Shown: positions 28,991 through 37,672, counted from the first letter of the stretch. The stretch is DNA of 64,000 nucleotides from CAVQBP01 sp963848195 (GCA_963848195.1 CAWKCY010000007.1:310001-374000), one strand, 5' to 3'. Notes: generated by a model not told the origin, from the sequence alone. Translations and numbers: made by a program.

Positions 28991-29572
28991 ATGCAAAAAA
29001 ACAGGTTAGAAGCATTCAGTGACGGAGTTTTTGCAATTATAATTACAATTATGGTATTGGAATTAAAAGTGCCTCATGGGGAAGAAGTAAGTTCTCTAAG
29101 CCCGCTAGTCCCGGTATTTTTGAGCTATATATTGAGCTTTATATATATCGGAATCTACTGGAATAATCATCATCATATGCTGCATGCCTGCTTCAAGGTT
29201 ACGGGACCGATATTATGGGCGAATTTACATTTATTATTCTGGCTTTCATTATTTCCATTTGCTACCGGGTGGATGGGTGAGAATCACTTTGCTGCGGCAC
29301 CTTCGGCTTTTTATGGTATCATATTGTTAATGGCAGCTATTGCATACTTTATTCTGCAGCAGATTATAATAGCATCACAGGGACCGGAGTCATTCTTAAA
29401 AAAGATTGTTGGAAATGACTGGAAAGGAAAGATGTCTCCTATAATTTATTTGATAGCAATTCCGACTGCGTTTTACTCACCATTTTTATCACAGGCTTTA
29501 TATATAATTATTGCTTTAATCTGGTTAGTTCCGGATAAGCGTATTGAAAAGGCGCTGGGGGAAAAAGAGTAA
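28991..29572 (+). CDS. TMEM175-family potassium channel (DUF1211)
   Basis: 193 residues, integral membrane protein with about six helices, matching the single-repeat bacterial form that assembles as a tetramer. The signature RLEAFSDGVFAIIITIMVLEL (residues 5-18 region) is the RxxxFSD selectivity motif of helix 1. His-rich loop WNNHHHMLHA follows helix 2. It lets K+ cross the inner membrane. No operon partner; the gene is preceded by the 99-bp array and followed at once by a CAGAAGT repeat. Confidence 0.93.
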   Translation: MQKNRLEAFSDGVFAIIITIMVLELKVPHGEEVSSLSPLVPVFLSYILSFIYIGIYWNNHHHMLHACFKVTGPILWANLHLLFWLSLFPFATGWMGENHFAAAPSAFYGIILLMAAIAYFILQQIIIASQGPESFLKKIVGNDWKGKMSPIIYLIAIPTAFYSPFLSQALYIIIALIWLVPDKRIEKALGEKE

Positions 29573-29660
29573 AGGTCGGAGGTTGGAAGGTCAGAAGTCA
29601 GAGATTAGAAGATCAGAGGCCAGAAATCAGAAGTCAGAGGTCAGAAGTCAGAAGTTAAAA
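29573..29660. repeat. GTCAGAAGTCAGAGG short tandem array after a stop codon
   Basis: Units of GTCAGA(A/G)GTCAGA begin directly after the TAA of the TMEM175 gene and run about 85 bp. Confidence 0.82.
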
Positions 29661-29721
29661 TAGGAGCTATATTAGTGATGGAGAACTCAGTTTTATGATT
29701 TTATTTTTCCTCGAGCTTTTC

Positions 29722-29783
29722 CGTCAGCTAAAAGCTGACGGCAAGTGAAAAAGCTGACGGCAAGTGAAAAAGCTGACGGCAAT
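29722..29783. repeat. AGCTGACGGCAAGTGAAAA repeats with hairpin
   Basis: CCGTCAGCT-AAA-AGCTGACGG hairpin followed by two more copies of AAGCTGACGGCAA. It lies between the ends of two convergent genes. Confidence 0.7.
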
Positions 29784-29791
29784 GGAAGGGT

Positions 29792-31234
29792 TTAATGGAG
29801 GATTTTTTTTAGGAGCTGGATGGCGGATTTTAATTTGGGTTTATCAAATGCAGTATAGCCTAAAATGAGACCGGGTTTTTGTTTAAACTTTAATACATAT
29901 TCTGAAAGGGGGTATGCAATTAGATTATTTTCTCTTGCTTTTTGGGATATAATCATATCATCTAAATTTTCGGGGAGCCAGGCTATTATGTGCATACCGG
30001 CATCTGAAGATTTGACTTTAAGTGAATCACCGATCTCTTTTTCAATTTCATTAATAAGAAATTCCTGTCTTTCTTTGTAAAGCGTTCTCATCTTTCTAAT
30101 ATGTCTAGTAAAATAACCCTGTTTAAGAAATTCCGAGGTAATCATTTGTTCAAACATGGGGCTTTGTCTATCCATCATAGATTTGGCGGAGACAAAGACA
30201 TCAATCATTTGCGGATCGGGCAGTACTATATAGCCTAAACGCAGAGCCGGAAATAAAACTTTACTGAAAGTCCCGAGATAAATTACACAGTTATTTTTGT
30301 CCATTCCCTGCAGAGATGGGAGGGGGCTTCCGGAGTACCTGAATTCACTATCATAATCATCTTCAATAATCCAGCAGTTGTTTTTACTGGCATACTGAAG
30401 CAGTTGTATTCTCCTTGCAATACTCATAGTAAGTCCAAGCGGGAACTGGTGTGAAGGGGTAGTATAGATCAATTTAGGAGGGGGATATTTTTTTGATGAA
30501 TATTCAATATCTAATCCTTCATTATCGAGTGGAGCAGGAAAAATATGAGCATTGGAGAACAACATGGAAGCTCTTGCGCCAAAGTAACCGGGATCTTCGA
30601 GTAGGACATTATTGCCGGGTTCAAGCAGAACTCTCATGATTAAATCGAGTCCTTGCTGTGAACCATTAACAATAATTATCTGTTCGGCATTACATTTAAC
30701 GGCTCTGTAGGTTCTCAGATATACGGAAATTTCTTCCCTGAGCTGCTTATATCCTGCGGCTTCACCATATCCTAAATGTGCATATGACAGAGTCTGGGCG
30801 ATTTGATTATTTAATTTCAGCCATACTTTTAGGGGAAACTCATCGAGAGAGGGGAGACCATTTTGAAAGGGAATAATTTCTTCTCTCAAAATATTTCTGT
30901 GAACCAGTTCAGGTGAACCAAGCTGAGAAATTAAATTTGTTGTTAATTTCTTTTCGGATTTCTTTCTATGTACATTTTCTTTAGCATTTAAAATATTATC
31001 GGGGATTTCATTAACGAATGTTCCGGCGCCGATCTTCCCTTTTATATAACCTTCAAGGAGGAGCTGCTCAAATGCCAGAACGACAGTATTACGGGAGATT
31101 TTTAATTCTGAAGCGAGTGAACGGGTGCCGGGAAGTTTTTGTCCGGGAGAGAATTTACTATCTAGAATAGCTTGTCTGAAGGCATCATAAAGCTGCTTGT
31201 ATAAAGGGGTATCGGAAGATGGATTTATCTTCAA
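29792..31234 (-). CDS. MocR/GntR-family regulator with aminotransferase domain
   Basis: 480 residues. Residues 1-70 are a GntR winged helix (PLYKQLYDAFRQAIL, SRNTVVLAFEQLLLEGYI, GAGTFV). Residues about 120-480 are a fold-type I aminotransferase-like domain with GSQQGLDLIMRVLLEPG, EDPGYFGARASML, EDDYDSEFRY and the PLP lysine in YLGTFSKVLFPALRLGY. MocR proteins bind PLP to sense it or an amino compound and usually control a divergent gene; PdxR is the best-known case. Here the divergent neighbour is 350 bp away and is a toxin-antitoxin-type gene. The start is TTG at 31234; a TTAAATTG array begins 23 bp upstream. Confidence 0.9.
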   Translation of the reverse strand: MKINPSSDTPLYKQLYDAFRQAILDSKFSPGQKLPGTRSLASELKISRNTVVLAFEQLLLEGYIKGKIGAGTFVNEIPDNILNAKENVHRKKSEKKLTTNLISQLGSPELVHRNILREEIIPFQNGLPSLDEFPLKVWLKLNNQIAQTLSYAHLGYGEAAGYKQLREEISVYLRTYRAVKCNAEQIIIVNGSQQGLDLIMRVLLEPGNNVLLEDPGYFGARASMLFSNAHIFPAPLDNEGLDIEYSSKKYPPPKLIYTTPSHQFPLGLTMSIARRIQLLQYASKNNCWIIEDDYDSEFRYSGSPLPSLQGMDKNNCVIYLGTFSKVLFPALRLGYIVLPDPQMIDVFVSAKSMMDRQSPMFEQMITSEFLKQGYFTRHIRKMRTLYKERQEFLINEIEKEIGDSLKVKSSDAGMHIIAWLPENLDDMIISQKARENNLIAYPLSEYVLKFKQKPGLILGYTAFDKPKLKSAIQLLKKILH

Positions 31235-31582
31235 TGAAACCAGGGGTATTTCTTCTAATTGTTTAATTGTTAAATTGTTAAATTGTTAAATTGTTAAATT
31301 GTTAAATTGTTAAATTGTTAAACTTTAAAAATATTATTATGCTATTATAAAAAGAAATGCAATTATAGTGATTTACCATACATCTGTTTAAAATAATTTT
31401 TTTTTCTCTTAGAGAACTTATTTATTTTCATTAGTTTATCCAGTTTTTATCTCTATTCTGACAAAATGATCTCACAGTTATTAAAGACTTTCTATAATCC
31501 CTTAGGGGGACGAATTTTAAATATTTACATCGGAATGTATTATATTTGTAAGAAAAAATGCATTTAATATTAAAGTAACGTA
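31235..31582. other. Intergenic region with TTAAATTG heptad array
   Basis: 31257-31325 is nine copies of the heptamer TTAAATTG (period 7) immediately upstream of the MocR gene. The rest is AT-rich with no recognised feature and probably contains two divergent promoters. Confidence 0.7.
31257..31325. repeat. TGTTAAAT heptamer microsatellite (period 7)
   Basis: About nine uninterrupted copies of TTAAATTG sharing ends. Unlike most arrays here it sits upstream of a gene, so length change could alter promoter spacing of the MocR gene. Confidence 0.88.
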
Positions 31583-31891
31583 ATGTATTCTAAAAATGAA
31601 CATATTAAACATCCTTCTCTATTGAAATCTTATATAAAGGAGCATAGTGATCTATTTTGGTATATTAAAGAGGAGGCAAAAGAAAGAATTAGTCTTGAAC
31701 TACTTGTTGAAACTATTTTAAGCTATGGAAATGGGAATGATATCAAAAAACTATTTCAATTAATGGGTACAGATAAAGTAGCAGAAATTTTTTACAAACA
31801 AATTTCAAGAAAAAGAGTTAATTATAAACCAAGGACCAAGCATTTTTTCAAACTCTATTTCGATAGACATGTTCAAAGAAATACTAACTGA
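31583..31891 (+). CDS. DUF6922-like protein, likely antitoxin partner
   Basis: 102 residues. The core FWYIKEEAKERISLELLVETILSYGNGNDIKKLFQLMGTDKVAEIFYKQ resembles DUF6922 proteins, which often precede AbiEii-type nucleotidyltransferase toxins. Its stop overlaps the start of a damaged AbiEii-like gene in the usual toxin-antitoxin order, which supports the assignment. The helical pattern suits DNA or toxin binding. No family function is proven. Confidence 0.65.
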   Translation: MYSKNEHIKHPSLLKSYIKEHSDLFWYIKEEAKERISLELLVETILSYGNGNDIKKLFQLMGTDKVAEIFYKQISRKRVNYKPRTKHFFKLYFDRHVQRNTN

Positions 31892-32065
31892 GAAGCAAAT
31901 AGAATTACTTACTTTAATAAAGAAATTTTCTAAAGATTATTTTTTAGGCAATTATCATATTTTGAAGATATCGATTATGCTGAAGAACTCGAATTTATAG
32001 TAAAAGAAGTACCTGAGGAGGAGATAAAAAATTTTCTTGTAAAAATAGCAACAGAAAAGTTCTAA
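31869..32065 (+). pseudogene. AbiEii-like nucleotidyltransferase toxin, internally deleted
   Basis: The 5' part reads MFKEILTEKQIELLTLIKKF-SKDYFLG, the usual AbiEii N-terminus, where a G-G-T-A-(I/L) start of the catalytic fold should follow. Instead the frame changes and a C-terminal-type stretch FEDIDYAEELEFIVKEV-PEEEIKNFLVKIATEKF ends the gene. The catalytic middle of about 150 residues is missing, so it cannot be active. It overlaps the DUF6922-like gene by 23 bp. Confidence 0.72.
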
Positions 32066-32434
32066 TAACTACAGTGCCCGTCATTATAAACCACAAACAA
32101 CCTCAAAAACAACAATCAAAAAGAAATATCAAGGGATGATTAAATTTCTTCAAGTGGTTCTATAAAATTAGTTAATAATGGCTCTTTCTTTAATACCTTT
32201 CTTGTTCTATTTTGGATATCACTAATGAGAAAGATTTTATAAATCCTCTACAAGGATTTCATGAGTACTCTGAAATATTTGATTAACCTCACCCCCCGAG
32301 GGGTTGACCAAAAAGTAATTCTTTTATACAAAATAGAAAGCAGATGATGCAGATTTGAACGGATTTTCACTGATTTTAAATTGATAATTACTTTTTGGAC
32401 AGCCCCAGGTTATAAAAATTATATAGGTAATTGA
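32066..32434. other. Spacer with hairpin and 107-bp element
   Basis: No gene. AAATCCT-CTAC-AAGGATTT hairpin near 32243-32261; the 107-bp element occupies 32300-32406. Confidence 0.6.
32300..32406. repeat. 107-bp inverted-repeat element (family A), copy 1
   Basis: Ends GGGGTTGACCAAAAAGTAATT and, inverted, GGGGCTGTCCAAAAAGTAATT. The centre holds GCAGATGATGCAGATTTGAA, the ACGCAGATGACGCAGATTT motif found alone elsewhere. Same length as copies at 60634 and 62623. Confidence 0.88.
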
Positions 32435-33337
32435 TTGAAGCCGAAACATTGGTTTGTATTTATATTACTTGGTGCGATATGGAGTTCATCTTTTATGTGG
32501 ATAAAGATTGCATTGCAGGAAATTAATCCTTCGATGCTGGTTGCGTTCCGGGTTTTATTCGGACTTCTGTTTGGGATTGCAGTTATTTTTATAAGGAAAA
32601 TTAAATTACCTAGAAATTCAAAAGAGTGGATAGCCATGTTTGTATTAGGTGTGACAAATATAGCAGTTCCGTTTTTCCTTATATCGTGGGGGGAGCGTTC
32701 GGTTGATTCTTCTGTAGCGGCTATTCTGGATTCAACGGTACCTTTGTTTACTATTTTTATTTCACATTATTTATTAAACGATGATAAGATGACAATACCC
32801 AAAGTTGCAGGTTTGTTAATAGGATTTGCAGGGGTTGTTATTCTATTGAGTAAAGATATAGGGTCTTCGGGGAGCACTTTATTAGGGCAGGGAGCAGTTG
32901 TTTTAGCATCGGTATTTTATGCAGGGAGCGGTGTATATGTCCGCAAAGCTACGCAAGATATGCCGGGAGTTTTACGAAGTGCAGGGCCGTTATTTTCGGC
33001 ATCAATAATAATGTGGGTGGTTGTTTTTTTTACTGAAAAGCCAATACAGGTTCCAGTGGAAGGGATTACGTGGATTGCATTGCTTTTCCTTGGTGTTATT
33101 GGGTCAGGATTTGCATTCGTACTGGCATTTTATCTCATACATGAAATTGGTCCAACCCGAACAAGTATGGTTACCTATATTTTTCCGCTTGGAGGGGTGA
33201 TACTGGGAATAGCAATACTGCATGAGCAGATAACATGGCAGCTAATTGCGGGAGGTATTTTGATTGTTTTAAGCTTATTTGTAGCTAATCTACAGATAAA
33301 CCGTAAAAGTGTATTAGCTAAAGCCAAGGTGAAATAA
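32435..33337 (+). CDS. DMT-superfamily (EamA) transporter
   Basis: 300 residues with about ten transmembrane helices in two EamA repeats; each half has the family pattern (LLGAIWSSSFMWIKIAL, AGLLIGFAGVVILLSKD in the first; ASVFYAGSGVYVRKAT, LGGVILGIAILHEQITWQLIAGGILIV in the second). Such proteins export or import small metabolites or amino acids across the inner membrane; the substrate is not predictable. The start is TTG at 32435; no ATG is available nearby. Single gene. Confidence 0.92.
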   Translation: MKPKHWFVFILLGAIWSSSFMWIKIALQEINPSMLVAFRVLFGLLFGIAVIFIRKIKLPRNSKEWIAMFVLGVTNIAVPFFLISWGERSVDSSVAAILDSTVPLFTIFISHYLLNDDKMTIPKVAGLLIGFAGVVILLSKDIGSSGSTLLGQGAVVLASVFYAGSGVYVRKATQDMPGVLRSAGPLFSASIIMWVVVFFTEKPIQVPVEGITWIALLFLGVIGSGFAFVLAFYLIHEIGPTRTSMVTYIFPLGGVILGIAILHEQITWQLIAGGILIVLSLFVANLQINRKSVLAKAKVK

Positions 33338-33364
33338 ATATCCGGAATAATATATAACATAAAA

Positions 33365-33500
33365 GATTTACGCAAGGATCGATATTTAAAAGATGACATC
33401 TTTATTATTTAGAAATAAGATTTATTTGAACTTATATTTTAATGAAAAATTGAAGTAATTTTTCTTTGTTAAAGATGTCATCTTTACATCTGCGTAATTC
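33365..33500. repeat. 136-bp inverted-repeat element, GATGACATC family (copy 2)
   Basis: Ends ATTTACGCA / TGCGTAAT with internal AAAGATGACATCTTTA and TAAAGATGTCATCTTT. About two thirds of positions match copy 1 at 9837, including the interior ATTTATTTGAACTTA-like stretch. Confidence 0.75.
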
Positions 33501-33530
33501 AAAATTATAATTATAAATACAGGTGAAGAA

Positions 33531-34230
33531 TTGAAAGAGCTGACAATTACGGAACGGACAAAGATAAAAAGGCTTCCCAAAAGGGCTGCATATGATACCG
33601 TTACAATTTACAGTATACTGGATGAAGCATTTATCTGTCATGTAGGCTTTAAGATTAAGGAGCAGGTTTATATAATTCCTACGGCATACGGAAGAAAAGA
33701 TGATTTTCTATTTATACATGGTTCGCAAAAAAGCAGGATGTTGAATTCAATCAAAAACGGGGAGGATATTTGTATCAGTGTTACATTGACAGACGGGATA
33801 GTGCTGGCGCGTTCTGCATTTCATCATTCAATTAACTACCGTTCGGTAATTATATTCAGTAAAGGGTGAAGAGATAATTGAGTCTGCAGAGAAGACGGAA
33901 GCTTTGAAAGTCATTATAGACCATATAATGCCGGGCAGGTGGGAAGATGTAAGAGAACCTAATAAGAAGGAGTTAAAAGCAACATCGGTATTTAAGTTTA
34001 AAATTGATGAGGCTTCTGCTAAAGTTAGAACAGGACCTCCAGTGGATGATGAGGAAGATTTAAGGTTAAATGTATGGGCAGGGGTTTTGCCTTTGAGAGT
34101 TACTGCTGAAAAGCCGGTTAAGGATAGTTATTTAGGTGATGATGTTTTATTACCGGAATATCTGGAAGTTAAAATTCCAAAGGACAAAGGACAAATTACA
34201 AATAAAATCCAAAGGACAATAGACAAATAA
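33531..34230 (+). pseudogene. Pyridoxamine 5'-phosphate oxidase-family FMN-binding protein, broken by a +1 frameshift
   Basis: The first frame gives the N-terminal split barrel (RTKIKRLPKRAAYDTVTIYSIL, YGRKDDFLFIHGSQKSRML, SAFHHSINYRSVIIF) and stops at TGA 33867. One base on, the second frame continues EEIIESAEKTEALKVIIDHI, MPGRWEDVREPNKKELKAT, SAKVRTGPPVDDEEDLRL and VWAGVLPLR, exactly the rest of this family. The shift lies at AAAGGGTGAAG; one G too many would explain it. The family binds FMN and is related to nitroimidazole-resistance and flavin-split-barrel proteins. The start is TTG at 33531. The 3' end runs into an AAAGGACAAA repeat. Confidence 0.86.
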
Positions 34231-34457
34231 CAAATAAATAACAATGATTAAATTCAAAATTTCAAACCGTATAATTTAAGGGTTACATTTATCAGGAATT
34301 GTAAAATTTGCTGATTGTACTTGTAGAAAATTGGGAGATTAGAAAATATGTAGGATGGTGTTATGGAACCTCTACAAGGTTCGTAAAATTCCGAACATTT
34401 ATTTTACTACAATAATGAAACATCTACGATGTTTTTATTTTCAAGAAAGGGATAAGA
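34231..34457. other. Spacer with CTAC-loop hairpins
   Basis: AACCT-CTAC-AAGGTT near 34367-34381 and AAACATC-TAC-GATGTTT near 34416-34432. Both have a CTAC-like loop with unrelated stems. Confidence 0.6.
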
Positions 34458-34700
34458 ATGAAGGAAATGTTGGTGGAAAAAAGTAAGCCGTTTTTAGAGG
34501 AATTTGGAAATATAGTTTCTGATGGATATAGATATTATGAGAAAAAAGTTGCGCCGGGATTATTTCTACGAGGTTCATATAAAAAAGGAATTATTTATTT
34601 TACTACAATAATGAAACATCTACGATGTTTTTGGGTTCGTGTTTGCTGTCAGGGTAATAATGAAACATTTACCATGTTTTTTGAAAGGAGAAGGGAATAA
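34458..34700 (+). pseudogene. Truncated duplicate of the following hypothetical gene
   Basis: The first 36 residues (MKEMLVEKSKPFLEEFGNI, then YEKKVAPGL) match the start of the next gene (MKEILMEKSMPGLEEFGNI, KKKVTPGL). After that the reading frame runs through hairpin repeats (AAACATC-TAC-GATGTTT at 34614-34630 and again near 34665), so the homologous part is lost. It has a normal ribosome-binding site (AAAGGGA) and may still be transcribed. Confidence 0.65.
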
Positions 34701-34702
34701 AA

Positions 34703-35233
34703 ATGAAGGAAATATTGATGGAAAAAAGTATGCCAGGTTTAGAGGAATTTGGGAATATAGTTCCTGAGGGGTATAGTTACTCTAAGAAAAAAGTTACACC
34801 CGGATTAGCTTTTAATATTAAAGGAGCCTGTCTAAAATGGTATAATCTTTATCCTGAAGATAGAGAGATTACAGAGGAGCAGGTGTATGAATCGAAGGAG
34901 CTGATAAAATCTGAGAGTGCATCGGGGAGGTTAAAACTTGAAAAAGAGCCTGGTTTTGTAATACTTCATAGAGCGGGTGAATATCTGCTTCTTCTTGTAA
35001 CAACATGGCGAAATACAAATGAAATGTGGGAATCTATCTATTTGAAAAAAGCGGAGGGAACTGAAGGCTATAGAAGGATAAAATTTGATAACGAACATAG
35101 AGGGACCTATTGCGTATGGGAATTAGGGATAGTATGGCATGAGCGTAACGGATGGGTACGGTACATTAAATCTAAGAGAGATAAAGAAGCAAAATCTGTT
35201 TATATGAATGATCTATTTTCAGGGATGATTTAA
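34703..35233 (+). CDS. Hypothetical protein, 176 residues
   Basis: Family not recognised. Soluble, rich in Glu/Lys and Trp, with no signal peptide or membrane segment. Visible blocks include GACLKWYNLYPEDREITEEQV, YLLLLVTTWRNTNEMWESIY and GTYCVWELGIVWHERNGWVRY. It might be a small ligand-binding or stress protein; nothing in the sequence settles this. A truncated copy of its first 36 codons lies just upstream, so the 5' end has been duplicated. Ribosome-binding site GAAGGGA. Confidence 0.75.
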   Translation: MKEILMEKSMPGLEEFGNIVPEGYSYSKKKVTPGLAFNIKGACLKWYNLYPEDREITEEQVYESKELIKSESASGRLKLEKEPGFVILHRAGEYLLLLVTTWRNTNEMWESIYLKKAEGTEGYRRIKFDNEHRGTYCVWELGIVWHERNGWVRYIKSKRDKEAKSVYMNDLFSGMI

Positions 35234-35353
35234 TAAAGAAGGTTGGTAGTAGTTGTTTGTTGTTTGTGTGGTTGTTTGGTAATTTTGTTGTATGTTGTAT
35301 GTGGTATGTTGTTTGTGGTTTGTGGTATGTAGTAAGTAGAAGGGATAAAAATT
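35234..35353. repeat. GTTGTTTGT / GTATGTTGT simple repeat after a stop codon
   Basis: From 35245 to about 35335 the sequence is built of GTTGTTTGTGG and GTATGTTGT units. It starts 11 bp after the stop codon of the hypothetical gene. Confidence 0.75.
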
Positions 35354-35827
35354 ATGGATAAAAAGCATCAATATACTTTATCTGTCAGATGGACAGGGAA
35401 TAATGGTATAGGGACATCAGATTACAAATCATATGGAAGAAGTCATAGTATTGCTGCGGAAGATAAAGAGGAGATTTTATGTTCTTCTGATCCTGTGTTT
35501 AGAGGAGATGGGACTAAGTATAATCCAGAGGAGCTTTTTGTTGCTTCGTTATCATCATGCCATATGCTATGGTATTTGCATTTATGTGCGGATGAGGGGA
35601 TTGTTGTAACTGAATATAGGGATAATCCTGTTGGGGTATTGAGTGAGACTCCTGATGGAAGCGGACATTTTACGGAGGTTACTCTTTATCCTAAAGTTGT
35701 TATTACCGATAAACTTATGATTGATAAAGCAAATGAGCTTCATAAAAGAGCAAATGAAATGTGCTTTATTGCGGGGTCTTGTAATTTTAGGATTCTTCAT
35801 AAGCCGGAATGTAAAGTCGAATTATAA
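35354..35827 (+). CDS. OsmC-family peroxiredoxin-like protein
   Basis: 157 residues, cytoplasmic. OsmC/Ohr proteins reduce organic hydroperoxides with two cysteines. Both are visible: the first in SLSSCHMLWYLHLCADEG (residues about 68-85), the second in MCFIAGSCNF near 135. NPEELFVASLSSCHML is a strong family motif. This subgroup is often annotated as OsmC rather than Ohr. Single gene with an ATTACAAAATT repeat right after its stop. Confidence 0.93.
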   Translation: MDKKHQYTLSVRWTGNNGIGTSDYKSYGRSHSIAAEDKEEILCSSDPVFRGDGTKYNPEELFVASLSSCHMLWYLHLCADEGIVVTEYRDNPVGVLSETPDGSGHFTEVTLYPKVVITDKLMIDKANELHKRANEMCFIAGSCNFRILHKPECKVEL

Positions 35828-36158
35828 GATTAACAAAATTACAAAATTGCAAGATTATTGGAAGAAAGGGTCCATTGGATAAAGAGGCTGTATTGAATAT
35901 CATTAACCAATGGATTTATCCATTGGTTTAATAGGAAAGTTAAGCCCCCTCCTAATTGTTTTTCTGTATTTTCGCACATCCTCCTCCAAATCCGGTGTTA
36001 ACCTTTGTTCAGACAATATCCGTTGGATAAATCCAACGGCAAGTGATATCCACACAGGCTCCAAATCCAACGGCAAGTGATATCACACTACCCTTAAATC
36101 CAACTGCAAATGATATTAAATAATTTTATTTTTAAATAATAAATAAAGGTGTGAAATT
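35828..36158. other. Spacer with REP-type hairpins
   Basis: An ATTACAAAATTGCAAGATT run at 35828-35855, then CCAATGG-ATTTAT-CCATTGG at 35905-35925 with the inverted AGCCCCCTCCTAAT block, CCGTTGG-ATAAAT-CCAACGG at 36020-36040, and three copies of AAATCCAACGGCAAGTGATAT. No gene. Confidence 0.72.
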
Positions 36159-36626
36159 ATGGATGAAGGTTTTAATAAAATTTTTCAATATAATAATTGG
36201 GCAAGCCGCAGGGTGGCTGAGTGTATTAAGAGACAAAACATTATTGATGAAACTGTTTTAAGATTATTTTCTCATGTAGTTTTAAGTGAACAAATATGGA
36301 TGTTAAGGATGGAAGGGGGAGATTATTCAAATAAAAACTTCTGGGAAATTCTGACTTTAGCGGAATGTGAAAGTATAATGGATGAAAATGAAATTAAATA
36401 CAAAAGGCTTATTGCTAAAAATAAATTCTTTGATACTATGACATATAAAAACAGTAAGGGGATAGAATTTACTAATACTATTTACGATGCTTTAAATCAT
36501 GTGGCTTTTCACTCTACTTATCATAGGGGACAGATTGCAAAGGAAATTCGAAGGCTTGAAAAGGAGCCGGTATTGACGGATTATATTGCTTTTATAAGAG
36601 AGAGGGAGAATAATGTCAACGGTTAG
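36159..36626 (+). CDS. DinB-family protein
   Basis: 155 residues, a four-helix bundle of the DinB/YfiT type. The three metal-binding His are likely H39 in RLFSHVVLSEQIW and two in NHVAFHSTYHRGQIA (residues about 120-134). DinB-like proteins are often thiol transferases or of unknown function and are common in the Bacteroidetes group. Its last 14 bases overlap the start of a VOC-family gene, which suggests co-transcription. Confidence 0.92.
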   Translation: MDEGFNKIFQYNNWASRRVAECIKRQNIIDETVLRLFSHVVLSEQIWMLRMEGGDYSNKNFWEILTLAECESIMDENEIKYKRLIAKNKFFDTMTYKNSKGIEFTNTIYDALNHVAFHSTYHRGQIAKEIRRLEKEPVLTDYIAFIRERENNVNG

Positions 36627-37003
36627 TGTACGCTATATAGTTAATGATGTTAAAGAGGCTATTTCATTTTACACCGAATTTCTTGGGTTTACGGTTAAGA
36701 TGCATCCGGCACCTACTTTTGCAATGCTGGATAGAGGCGATTTACGGTTATTACTTAGTTCGCCAAGCGAACAAGGTGGAGGTGGTCAAACATTAGCAGA
36801 TGGTAGAAAACCTGAGCCAGGGGGATGGAACCGTATTTCTTTGGAAGTTTCAAATCTTAGATTCCATGGTTGATAAGTTAAAGAAAAAGGGGGTGCATTT
36901 CCGGAGTGATATAGTTCATGGAGTTGGCGGGAATCAGATTATCCTGGATGATCCATCCGGAAATCCTATTGAATTATTTGGGGCCATAAGCGTAGGTAGT
37001 TAG
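36613..37003 (+). pseudogene. VOC/glyoxalase-family protein, broken by a +1 frameshift
   Basis: The first frame begins STVSVRYIVNDVKEAISFYT, a typical VOC start, and reaches GGWNRISLEVSNL; then the frame is lost and a TGA follows. Moving on by one base at CTTAGATTCC restores DSMVDKLKKKGVHFRSDIV, GGNQIILDDPSGNPIELF, the second half of the fold. One extra A near 36858 is the simplest cause. VOC proteins bind a metal and include glyoxalase I and dioxygenases; the Glu in NPIELF is a usual metal ligand. The gene runs into a GTAGTTAGTA array. Confidence 0.87.
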
Positions 37004-37035
37004 TAGTTAGTAGTTAGTAGTTGTAGTAGAGTTAG
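36996..37035. repeat. TAGTTAGTAGT short tandem array overlapping a stop codon
   Basis: AGTAGTTAGT units start in the last codons of the VOC-family gene (GTAGGTAGT) and continue about 35 bp. The same unit follows the SGNH gene at 57484. Confidence 0.8.
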
Positions 37036-37118
37036 TAGTGAGAGGGGCAGGAGCATTGTTTAACTCTATTCAAATATTTAAATTTGAACTAACCAAATAA
37101 TTAAGAGAGGAAAGGAAG

Positions 37119-37211
37119 ATGGAAATAGTACACAGAATAGAAATAAATGATAAAGTACATTCCAAGGAAGATATACTTGCAGTATTAAATTATGCATATG
37201 AGGCACTATGA
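37119..37211 (+). CDS. 30-residue small ORF overlapping the DUF3224 gene
   Basis: ATG preceded by GAGAGGAAAGGAAG, one of the best ribosome-binding sites in the window. It encodes MEIVHRIEINDKVHSKEDIL plus ten more residues and its stop overlaps the next start as ATGA. Could be a coupling leader peptide or the end of a lost gene. Confidence 0.4.
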   Translation: MEIVHRIEINDKVHSKEDILAVLNYAYEAL

Positions 37212-37603
37212 AAGTTTCCGGAAAATTTGAAGTAAAGCTTCAGCCGTTAGAATCGTATGCGAAGGGAGAGGATGGTGTTACATTGGGAAGGATGTCAATT
37301 GACAAGACTTTTGAAGGCCCATTATCGGCATCGAGTAAAGGTGAAATGTTAAGTGTAATGACAGCGACTAAAGGATCTGCAGGATATGCTGCAATTGAGC
37401 AGGTATCGGGAATTTTATCAGGGAAAAAAGGGAGCTTTGTTTTTCAGCATAATGCAATTATGGCAAGAGGGAAGAGTTCTCTGCATATTGAAGTTGTACC
37501 CGATTCAGGAACAGAGGAGTTAACAGGTATTTCAGGGGAAATGTCTATTCGAATAGAGAATGGGCAGCATTATTATGATTTTGAGTATCAATTTTCTCAT
37601 TAA
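37208..37603 (+). CDS. DUF3224 domain protein
   Basis: 131 residues, beta-rich and soluble, the usual length. Family features: VKLQPLESYAKGEDGVTLGRMSIDKTFEGPL, SGILSGKKGSFVFQHNA and the closing GQHYYDFEYQF. DUF3224 proteins have an allene-oxide-cyclase-like barrel and no assigned function. The ATG overlaps the stop of a 30-codon ORF (ATGA). A CCAACGG-type hairpin begins right at its stop codon. Confidence 0.9.
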   Translation: MKVSGKFEVKLQPLESYAKGEDGVTLGRMSIDKTFEGPLSASSKGEMLSVMTATKGSAGYAAIEQVSGILSGKKGSFVFQHNAIMARGKSSLHIEVVPDSGTEELTGISGEMSIRIENGQHYYDFEYQFSH

Positions 37604-37672
37604 CCAACGGATTTATCCGTTGGTAGCAAACGAACTAACAACCTTTACCTGCTGCAACCGATTTATCGGTTT
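37600..37672. repeat. Hairpins between DUF3224 and RAYT genes
   Basis: CCAACGG-ATTTAT-CCGTTGG at 37604-37623 and AACCG-ATTTAT-CGGTT at 37655-37671. Same loop, different stems. The second is at the 3' end of the transposase gene. Confidence 0.8.
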
